Part shown: positions 57,721-64,000 of the stretch, one piece after another
Numbering within the stretch: the stretch's first letter is position 1
Layout of the letters: each line of letters opens with the position of its first letter
Origin: Prauserella flavalba
GTDB lineage: Bacteria; Actinomycetota; Actinomycetes; Mycobacteriales; Pseudonocardiaceae
Assembly: GCF_003202235.1 (NCBI RefSeq)
Contig: NZ_MASU01000013.1
Span: 682,001-746,000 of the forward strand
DNA: 64,000 nucleotides
Reading direction: 5' to 3'
The notes under the pieces: model-generated
What the model saw: only the letters and a program-made list of their open reading frames with translations
The model's database searches: none
What the model was told of the DNA's origin: nothing
Position numbers and translations under genes: made by a program

Positions 57721-57773
57721 GCAGTGAAGGCCACCATCACTGCGTTGAACGCAGTGATGGTGGCCTTCACTGC
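57721..57773. repeat. Family-A intergenic palindrome (perfect, 24-bp arms)
   Basis: Arms 57721-57744 and 57750-57773 around TTGAA; the arms are identical to those at 23200-23252. Between the convergent htaA and amine-oxidase genes. Confidence 0.9.
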
Positions 57774-57785
57774 AGCTGACCGGAC

Positions 57786-59699
57786 CTAGCCGTCGTGGTG
57801 GCAGGTGTTGGTCGGGGGTACGTCGAGCGTGGGGTTGCGGTCGAAGAAGCCCACCGGCTTGAGCGTGAACCCGGCGTAGTCCACCGGCATCACCGGCCAG
57901 TCCTCAGGGCGCGGGAAGTGCGTGAGCCCGAAGGTGTGCCACAGCACGATGTCCTCGCCGTCGATGCCCTGTCCCTCGGCCGCCCACTTCGGCAGGCCGT
58001 CGCCGCCCGGGTTCTGGTTCACCAGGTCACCGGCGGGGTAGCGGTGTGCCGGGTCGTACTTCGTGACCCACAGGTGTTTGGTCGCGAACGTCGCCCTCGC
58101 GTGGATCGACGACGATTCGTCGGCGAGCAGCGTCGGCTGCCCCTGCGGGTGCAGCGCGTAGGCGACCGGCTGCCCGAGCCGGTTGGTCACCTCCGGGTTC
58201 ACGACGTGCCACACCCGCGCCCGCGTGTTGTCGGCCAGCCGCGCCGCGTCCGACTCCGTGGTCAGGCGCGTGCGGGCCTGGCGGAACGCGTTGCCGTACG
58301 GGTTGCTCTCGCTCACCGGCACGCGCTGCGCCTCCACCTCGTCCACGGCGTTGCGCTGCCCGTCCACGCCGACGTCGAGCCGGGCACAGAACAGGTGCTG
58401 GTGGTACGGGGCACCGAGCCCTGGCGCCACCTCGGTGGCGTAGTCGTGCCCACGGTCCGGGTAGGCGGAGGTGAACGTGATGCCCGTGGCCTTGGCCTCC
58501 AGCTGGATCGTGCCGTCGAGGTAGAGGTACCAGTAGAAGCCGTAGTCGTAGTTGCCGATCGTGGTGAAGAACGAGATCACCAGCCGCCGCTGCCGCCGCG
58601 TCTCGTGTGAGCCCGCGAACATGTCCGAGTGCTTCCACAGCACGCCGAAGTCCTCCTCGTGCATGCAGATCGCGTTGCGGATCGTGCGTGCCTCGCCGAG
58701 GTCGTCGGCCACGGTCGCGTCGAAGTACCGGATCTCGCCGAGGCAGTCGCAGCCCAGCTCCAGCGAGTTGGTGTAGCGGGCGAACATGTACTCGCCGCAG
58801 TCGAAGTAGTTCTGCCAGAACCGCACCGGCGACGGGTCGGCGTAGGGCACCACCATCTCCGCCACCGACGCGCGGTACAGCACCGGCCGTTCGTGGAACG
58901 ACAGCTGGTGCAGGGTCAGGCCCTCGCGCTCGTTGAACCCGATCCGCAGGTCCCAGTTCTCCCAGCGCACCCGGCTGCCCTCGACCTCGAAGCTCGGGCC
59001 GTGCGGCTGCGTGATCTCGATCGGCTTCAGGCTCGTGCGCGCGGGCCCGGCCTGCTCGGGGTCGTCGAAGTTGCCCGGCTCCTGCGGCACCGGCAGGTTC
59101 TCGTGGTCGATCACCCTCGCGACCGTGCGGCTGGTCAGGTCGACGTAGGCCACGAGCCCGTCCACCGGGTGCGCCCACGGGTGGTCCTTCTCGTGCAGCT
59201 GCTGGAAGCCCAGCGAGCGCACGACCCGCCTGCCCTCCTCGCCCGGCTCGTCGTAGCTGCCCGCCGACAGCGGCACCGCGCGCACCGTCGCCGGGTCGAG
59301 ACCGCGCTTCGCGAGCGCGGACGTCCACTGCTCGTCGGCGTTCAGGATGTCCTCGATGAGCTCGAACTCGGTGTCGATGATCGGCGGCTGGCCCGCCGCC
59401 ACCGGGTCGATGTCCACCACCGAGTCCACAGTGGACCTGGTTGCCGACACGACCACGTCGCGCGAGCTGCCGTCGGTGAGGTTCAGCAGAATCGCCCTGA
59501 ACCGGCGATCGAGCGGGGCGCCGGGCGTGAACGCCAGCACGTCGGCCTTGTCCGGCTCCTCCAACGCGAGGAACGCGAACCGCACCGTTTCGGCGAGCAG
59601 CCCGGCGTCGACGAGGATCCGGCGGACCTGACCGACCTCGTCGGGGCTCATCGGGTCCAGCGGATGCGTCGCGGTGGTCCTGTCTTCGGCGATGGTCAT
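57786..59699 (-). CDS. Copper-containing primary amine oxidase
   Basis: A 637-residue copper amine oxidase, full length. The topaquinone precursor is Tyr384 in GNYDYG, the catalytic base Asp300 in YFDCGEY, and copper ligands His433, His435 (HQHLF) and His594 (THFPRPEDWP); spacing mirrors that of Arthrobacter globiformis amine oxidase. It oxidises primary amines to aldehydes with release of H2O2 and ammonia. Transcribed with an upstream APC transporter (21-base gap). The ATG has GAGAGGAGCAG upstream. Confidence 0.94.
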   Translation of the reverse strand: MTIAEDRTTATHPLDPMSPDEVGQVRRILVDAGLLAETVRFAFLALEEPDKADVLAFTPGAPLDRRFRAILLNLTDGSSRDVVVSATRSTVDSVVDIDPVAAGQPPIIDTEFELIEDILNADEQWTSALAKRGLDPATVRAVPLSAGSYDEPGEEGRRVVRSLGFQQLHEKDHPWAHPVDGLVAYVDLTSRTVARVIDHENLPVPQEPGNFDDPEQAGPARTSLKPIEITQPHGPSFEVEGSRVRWENWDLRIGFNEREGLTLHQLSFHERPVLYRASVAEMVVPYADPSPVRFWQNYFDCGEYMFARYTNSLELGCDCLGEIRYFDATVADDLGEARTIRNAICMHEEDFGVLWKHSDMFAGSHETRRQRRLVISFFTTIGNYDYGFYWYLYLDGTIQLEAKATGITFTSAYPDRGHDYATEVAPGLGAPYHQHLFCARLDVGVDGQRNAVDEVEAQRVPVSESNPYGNAFRQARTRLTTESDAARLADNTRARVWHVVNPEVTNRLGQPVAYALHPQGQPTLLADESSSIHARATFATKHLWVTKYDPAHRYPAGDLVNQNPGGDGLPKWAAEGQGIDGEDIVLWHTFGLTHFPRPEDWPVMPVDYAGFTLKPVGFFDRNPTLDVPPTNTCHHDG

Positions 59700-59720
59700 C
59701 TCTGCTCCTCTCGGTGGAAA

Positions 59721-61142
59721 TCAGGCGGTTTCGACGGCGGTCCGCGGTGCGAGCGGGGCCTTGCGCACCACGGTGCTGAGCGCGATGCCGAACACGAACG
59801 AGCCCGCGAGCACCGCGCCGATCACGGCGGCCAGCCCTCCCGAGCCGCCGATCAGGGTGGGGAAGTTGTCGATCGTCAGCGCCAGGCACGTGCCGAGCCC
59901 GGCCAGTCCCAGCGCGGGCGCCACGAGCGTGTGCCAGGTCCGCTGGTCGACCCGCGAGCGCCGGAAGAACACCACCACGGCCAGGCACGTCAGCGTCATC
60001 AGCGCCAGCACGCCGAGCGTCGCGGTGCCCGCCATCCACGCGAACACCTGCGTCACCGGGTCCATCCCCAGCGCCGCGAACAGCACCACGAGCAGCACCG
60101 CGCTGCCCGACTGCGCGAGCGAGGCGACGTGCGGCGAACCGTGCCGCGCGTGGCTGCGGCCGCACACCGACGGCAGCGCACTCGTGTTGCCGAGCGAGAA
60201 GGCATAGCGGGCGATGACGTTGTGGAAGGCGAGCAGTGCGGCGAACAGGCTCGTCACCAGCAGCACCTGCGCGACATCGGCGCCCGCCGTGCCGAGGTAG
60301 TTCCCGATCGTGGCGATGAGCATGTTGCCGGGGTCGGCGGCGGCCTGCTCCACGGCGGCGGCGTCGCCCCACGCCGACACCACGGCCCAGCTGGAGAGCG
60401 CGTAGAAGCCGGCGATGAGCAACAGCGCGGCGTACGTGGCACGCGGGATGGTGCGGCCGGGGTCGCGGGCCTCGTCGCGGAACACCGCCGTGGCCTCGAA
60501 GCCGATGAAGCTCGCGATGGCGAACATGATCGCGATGCCCAGCGAGCCCGAACCGATCTGCGCCGGTTGCAACAGCGCCGTCGACAACCCCGTACCGCTA
60601 CCGCCCCGAGCAGCGACCACGGCGTCGAACACGAGCACGATGCCCACCTCGCACAGCAGCAGCACGCCGAGCACCCGGCTGCTGAGCTCGATGTGCCGGT
60701 AGCCGAGCACGCCTGCCACGGCGGCGGCTCCCAGCGCGTACAGCCACCACGGCAGCGCGGGCCCGCCGTAGTGCTGGACGAGGCCGTCGAGGGTCGCTCC
60801 GAGATAGCCGTAGACGGCGAGCTGCACCGCCGTGTAGGTGACCAGCGCGAGGAACGCCGTGCCGAGGCCGGGCGCGCGGCCGAGCCCGCGCTGAACGTAG
60901 GAGTAGAACGCGCCCGCGTTGGGCACGTGCCTGCTCATCGCGCAGAACCCGACCGCGAACAGCAGGAGCACGGCGCAGCACAGCACGAACGTCGCGGGGA
61001 AGGCGGCGCCGTTGCCCAGCGCCACGCCGAGCGGGACGCTGCCCGCGACGACCGTGAGCGGGGCGGCCGCGGCGACGACCATGAAGACGATGGAACCGGC
61101 CCCGAGCGAGCCGGACAGCGAGCGGGGAGCGGATGTGTCCAT
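59721..61142 (-). CDS. APC-family amino-acid/amine permease
   Basis: A 473-residue transporter with about 12 hydrophobic segments. N-terminal GAGSIVFMVVAAAAPLTVVAGSVP is the APC helix-1 motif, followed by HVPNAGAFYSYVQRGLG. First gene of a two-gene operon with the amine oxidase, so it probably imports the amine substrate, such as a mono- or polyamine. Divergent from a second APC transporter. Confidence 0.9.
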   Translation of the reverse strand: MDTSAPRSLSGSLGAGSIVFMVVAAAAPLTVVAGSVPLGVALGNGAAFPATFVLCCAVLLLFAVGFCAMSRHVPNAGAFYSYVQRGLGRAPGLGTAFLALVTYTAVQLAVYGYLGATLDGLVQHYGGPALPWWLYALGAAAVAGVLGYRHIELSSRVLGVLLLCEVGIVLVFDAVVAARGGSGTGLSTALLQPAQIGSGSLGIAIMFAIASFIGFEATAVFRDEARDPGRTIPRATYAALLLIAGFYALSSWAVVSAWGDAAAVEQAAADPGNMLIATIGNYLGTAGADVAQVLLVTSLFAALLAFHNVIARYAFSLGNTSALPSVCGRSHARHGSPHVASLAQSGSAVLLVVLFAALGMDPVTQVFAWMAGTATLGVLALMTLTCLAVVVFFRRSRVDQRTWHTLVAPALGLAGLGTCLALTIDNFPTLIGGSGGLAAVIGAVLAGSFVFGIALSTVVRKAPLAPRTAVETA

Positions 61143-61382
61143 GCGGACCTCCGGTGGAGAGCGGCTTCTCTGACTCGCTGCAGCGTTGCCAGAAGACGTT
61201 GCCGCCCCGCGCCCGTCCGGTCAAACCCCGGTCTCCGCGGCTGGTAAGACACGACACACCGTTCTCGCAACCCGGGAACGCCCTCGCCCGGATTCTCATT
61301 TGACCCGCTCGTGTGTGACATCCGTGGTCACTCCGCGGTTACAGTCCCTCGTTAGCGTGCTGGTCCTGCGTTGGAGGAGGCC
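61143..61382. other. Divergent intergenic region between the two permease genes (240 bases)
   Basis: No coding potential. Direct repeats CGTTGCC (61184-61190 and 61197-61203, 13-base step) could bind the IclR-type regulator encoded downstream. I see no GGGTA stress promoter here and no convincing sigma-70 pair. Confidence 0.4.
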
Positions 61383-62834
61383 ATGTCACGAGCGTCGGGA
61401 TACGGGGGTGGCGTAGCGGTACGCCACGAGTCTCCCATGTCCGGGCTCGACCGCCGGAATCTCGGCCCGCTGCAGGTGTTCGCCCAGTCGATCTCCGGTG
61501 CGGCCCCGTCGGCGGCGATGGCGGCGGCCCCCGCCGTCGCGGCGGCGACCGCCGGCGGCGCCGTGCTGTGGTCGTTCGTCGCCGCCACCGTGCTGGCCCT
61601 GCTGATCGGCGTGTGCGTCGCCCAGTTCACCCGGAGGATGGCCGCGGCGGGCTCGCTCTACAGCCTCACCGCGAAGGGGCTCGGCCCGGTCGCCGCCTTC
61701 GCGGCCGGGTGGGCACTGCTCATCGGCTACGGGCTGCTCGCGATGGCCGCGCTCGTCGGTGCGGGCACCTACGTGCACGACGTGCTGCGGCGGCTCGGCC
61801 TCAGTCCCGGCTGGGGCGCCGTCGCGGGCACCGTGGTGGTGCTCGGCGCGCTCGCGACGGTGCTGACCGTGCGCGGCGTGCGCCTGTCGGCCAAGGTCGT
61901 GCTGGTGACGGAGGCGGTGTCGATCAGTGCACTGCTCGTGGTGTTCGGGCTGCTGCTCGCCCGCGTCGCCCCCGAGCTGGGGTTCACCCCGCTGACCACG
62001 GACGAGGGGCTCGGTGGTGTCGCGGGCGGGGTGCTGCCCGCGCTCGGCGCGTTCGTCGGCTTCGAGGCGGCGGCGTCGTTCGGCGTCGAGGCGCGGCGCC
62101 CGTTCCAGAGCGTGCCCCGAGCCGTGCAGTGGACGGCGGCGCTGTGCGGCGTGCTGTACCTGATCGCCGCGTACACGCAGGTGGCGGGACTGAGCCAGTT
62201 GCCGGGCGGGCTGGCGGGCCAGCCGGAGCCGATGAGCGCGCTCGCCGAGCTGGAGGGGCTGCCGTGGCTGCCCTACGTGCTCGACGCCGGCATCGCCGCG
62301 TCGTTCTTCGCGTGCACGATGGCGACCAGCAGCGCGCTGGTGCGGGTGCTGCTGTCGATGGGCCGCGAGGGCATCGTCCCGCGCCGCCTCGGCACCACCC
62401 ACCCCCGGTACCGCACGCCGCACGTGGCGATCCTGCTCGTCCTGCCCGCGGTGACGCTGCTGCCCGTGGTTCTGCTCGCCGCGGGAGTGTCCACGCGGGA
62501 GCTCTTCGTGGCGCTGTTGAACATCGCCGTCTTCGGTTACCTCATCGCCTACCTGCTCGTGTGCGCGGCGGCGCCGGTGTTCCTGCACCGCATCGGTGAG
62601 CTGACGCGCGGCGCCGTGACCGCCTCCGTCGTCGTGGCTCCCGTCCTGCTCGCGGTGCTGGTGCTGTTCACCGCCACCAACGCCGACGGGCCGTACCCGC
62701 TGGCGTTCACGCTCCTGCTCGCGGCGGGGGTGGCGTGGTACGCGTGGGTGCGGGCGCGCAGGCCGCGGCAGCTCGCCGGCATCGGCATCTACGACGAGAC
62801 GTCGGCGTCCGATCTCCTCGGCGGCAGGCCATGA
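61383..62834 (+). CDS. APC-family amino-acid permease
   Basis: A 483-residue transporter with about 12 membrane segments: GPLQVFAQSISGAAPSAAMAAAP in helix 1, AQFTRRMAAAGSLYSLTAKGLG and ALGAFVGFEAAASFGVEARRPFQS. ATG at 61383 with GGAGGAGG. Coupled to the IclR gene (ATGA), unusual for a transporter, suggesting a feedback loop. Substrate unknown; likely amines or amino acids given the amine oxidase across the divergent region. Confidence 0.9.
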   Translation: MSRASGYGGGVAVRHESPMSGLDRRNLGPLQVFAQSISGAAPSAAMAAAPAVAAATAGGAVLWSFVAATVLALLIGVCVAQFTRRMAAAGSLYSLTAKGLGPVAAFAAGWALLIGYGLLAMAALVGAGTYVHDVLRRLGLSPGWGAVAGTVVVLGALATVLTVRGVRLSAKVVLVTEAVSISALLVVFGLLLARVAPELGFTPLTTDEGLGGVAGGVLPALGAFVGFEAAASFGVEARRPFQSVPRAVQWTAALCGVLYLIAAYTQVAGLSQLPGGLAGQPEPMSALAELEGLPWLPYVLDAGIAASFFACTMATSSALVRVLLSMGREGIVPRRLGTTHPRYRTPHVAILLVLPAVTLLPVVLLAAGVSTRELFVALLNIAVFGYLIAYLLVCAAAPVFLHRIGELTRGAVTASVVVAPVLLAVLVLFTATNADGPYPLAFTLLLAAGVAWYAWVRARRPRQLAGIGIYDETSASDLLGGRP

Positions 62835-63586
62835 GCCCGCCCGCCGAGCCGGCGCCGCTGTCGGGACGGCAGCCGAAGGCCGTCCGCAACGCCCTCGCCG
62901 TGCTGGAGGAGGTGGTCGCCGCGGGTCCCGGTGTGACCGCGAAGGAGATCTCCGCCGCGCTGAAGCTGCCGCCCGCGACGACGTACCGGCTGCTGAACCT
63001 GCTGGTGGGGGAGGAGTACCTGGTGCGGTTGCCGGACCTGCGAGGGTTCGCGCTCGGCCGCAGGGCGGGCAGGCTCACGGTGCCCGTCGCGAGCGGTCCG
63101 CCCGCGGCGGCCAGGGCGGTGGTGGAGCGCCTGCGGCAGCGCGTGCGCTGGGGTGTGCACCTCGCGTCGTACCAGTCGGGGCGGGTGGAGCTCGCCGACG
63201 CCGACCCCGACCACCCGCCGTCGGACGGCGCCCTGCTCGCCCGCTATCCGCACGCCTCCGCACTCGGCAAGCTGCTGCTCGCGGAGCAGGCCGACTGGCG
63301 CGCCGTGGTGCGGGAGCTGCGCCCGTTCACGACGGCGACGATCACCGAGGCGGGGCGGCTGGAGACCGAGCTGGCCGACGTGGCGCGAACGGGCCTCGCA
63401 CGTCAGTGCGGCGAGCTGTACCCGGGGCGCGGCTGTCTCGCGGTGGCGATCCGCGACGTCGTGAACGGAACTCTCGTGGCGGGCCTCGCCGTGAGCGGAC
63501 CGACCGAGCGCGTGGCCGAGCCGAACCCGGAGCTGCTGGCCCTCCTGCGCGAACACGCCGAGCAGCTCGCGCCCCTGCTCGCCTGA
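62831..63586 (+). CDS. IclR-family transcriptional regulator
   Basis: A 251-residue regulator: winged HTH (GPGVTAKEISAALKLPPATTYRLLNLL), then the IclR effector domain (ARYPHASALGKLLLAEQ, LARQCGELYPGRGCLAVAIRD and a GLAVSGP strand). The C-terminal half lacks none of the usual elements. It is translationally coupled to the permease gene; likely controls the amine uptake/oxidation genes around it. Confidence 0.88.
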   Translation: MSPPAEPAPLSGRQPKAVRNALAVLEEVVAAGPGVTAKEISAALKLPPATTYRLLNLLVGEEYLVRLPDLRGFALGRRAGRLTVPVASGPPAAARAVVERLRQRVRWGVHLASYQSGRVELADADPDHPPSDGALLARYPHASALGKLLLAEQADWRAVVRELRPFTTATITEAGRLETELADVARTGLARQCGELYPGRGCLAVAIRDVVNGTLVAGLAVSGPTERVAEPNPELLALLREHAEQLAPLLA

Positions 63587-63594
63587 CCGACTGC

Positions 63595-63643
63595 CCCCAA
63601 GGCCACCTTTGTTGCGTTCAACGCAACAAAGGTGGCCTTGGGG
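63595..63643. repeat. Family-B intergenic palindrome (perfect, 22-bp arms)
   Basis: Arms 63595-63616 and 63622-63643 around TTCAA, identical to the copy at 46255-46303. Between convergent genes, 8 bases after the IclR stop. Confidence 0.9.
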
Positions 63644-63668
63644 AGCGGATCAGGCCACCGCGGAACCG

Positions 63669-64000
63669 TCAGCCGGTGACGGCGCGGAGGGAGCCGGGGC
63701 GGCGGCCGGTGAGCTGGTCGAGCGCGATGCCCGTGGCCTCGTCGGCGGGCAGGTAGACGAGCAGGCGCTGGTCGTCGTCGGCGGGCAGGGCCAGCGTCTC
63801 GTACGCCAGCCGCAGCCCGCCCACCTCGGGATGCGCCAGCCGCAGCTCACCGGTGTCCGGGACCAGCGACGGCGGACGGCGCAGCCGGTCGGCGAACGGC
63901 GATCCCGCGGTGACGGTCAGCTCGTCGAGCAGTGCCGCGAGGTGCGGGTCGTCGCCGGGCGGCCGGAGCTTGAGGCTCGCGACGTGCTCGTCGGCGACGC
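63669..64000 (-). CDS. XRE-family regulator with MmyB-like domain, partial
   Basis: The C-terminal 110 residues of a leftward gene whose start lies beyond the window. The ending LRLAHPEVGGLRLAYETLAL and DQRLLVYLPADEAT is the MmyB-like ligand-binding domain that follows an XRE helix-turn-helix in many actinomycete regulators. The DNA-binding half is not visible. Convergent with the IclR gene. Confidence 0.8.
   Translation of the reverse strand, partial: VADEHVASLKLRPPGDDPHLAALLDELTVTAGSPFADRLRRPPSLVPDTGELRLAHPEVGGLRLAYETLALPADDDQRLLVYLPADEATGIALDQLTGRRPGSLRAVTG

Noticed and set aside
58629-61247. 872-codon frame opposite the amine oxidase and permease genes
   Set aside because: Same reason: antisense shadow spanning two real genes and their gap.
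1-64000. tRNA, rRNA or insertion-sequence genes
   Set aside because: I looked for cloverleaf-type hairpins, GGTTCRANNCC arms, transposase motifs and terminal repeats with duplications and found none that I could support by eye.

Overview
This window is a gene-dense, very GC-rich chromosomal segment of an actinomycete. The promoter types (sigma-B/F-like GGGTA elements, HspR HAIR site, IdeR iron boxes), the DUF2795/DUF3618/DUF4235/DUF4383 proteins and the two families of perfect intergenic palindromes point to the Pseudonocardiaceae (Saccharomonospora/Amycolatopsis/Prauserella type). The genus is an inference from gene content; no rRNA or tRNA gene was seen. No gene-free stretch longer than about 300 bases occurs.

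1-19.4 kb is mainly a surface-glycan region. An eight-gene, tightly coupled leftward operon (10653 to 1740) encodes an O-carbamoyltransferase, a glycosyltransferase fused to a GmhB-type heptose bisphosphatase, two GT9 (heptosyltransferase-type) enzymes, a GmhA-type sedoheptulose-7-phosphate isomerase, a bifunctional HldE, a short-chain dehydrogenase and a UDP-glucose dehydrogenase. Next to it are a UDP-xylose-synthase-like enzyme and a divergent operon with a pyruvyl-transferase-like protein and two GT2 enzymes. Together they would make ADP-D,D-heptose and UDP-GlcA/UDP-Xyl for a carbamoylated glycan. A ClpC-type ATPase and two more glycosyltransferases follow, separated by an unusual pair of inverted 21-bp tandem-repeat arrays.

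19.4-37.7 kb holds stress-related small genes (degenerate anti-sigma ATPase, holin-X/DUF3618/DUF4235 cassette, DUF4383, DUF2795, SRPBCC protein, Hsp20), a CDGSH protein, an AhpD-like protein, a haem-oxygenase-like protein, and an ECF41 sigma factor followed by a four-gene redox/TPP-enzyme operon. A MocR regulator lies divergent to an alpha/beta hydrolase. Twelve genes or operons spread over 1-36.4 kb carry near-identical GTTT-N15/16-GGGTA (or GGGCA) promoters, six of them with the start codon exactly 9 bases behind the -10 element, so much of this region looks like one stress regulon.

37.8-47.0 kb is a complete non-phosphorylative L-fucose-type catabolic locus (ABC importer, dehydrogenase, lactonase, dehydratase, SDR, FAH-family hydrolase, FadR-type GntR regulator) with matching operators. 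47.1-51.5 kb is a TetR gene and a copper-resistance operon (csoR, copZ, a His-rich exported protein, copA). 51.7-57.7 kb is an iron-regulated haem-uptake operon (HmuTUV plus a surface protein and a two-domain HtaA protein with a LAYTG sorting signal). 57.8-63.6 kb holds a copper amine oxidase, two amino-acid permeases and an IclR regulator; the window ends in a MmyB-type regulator.
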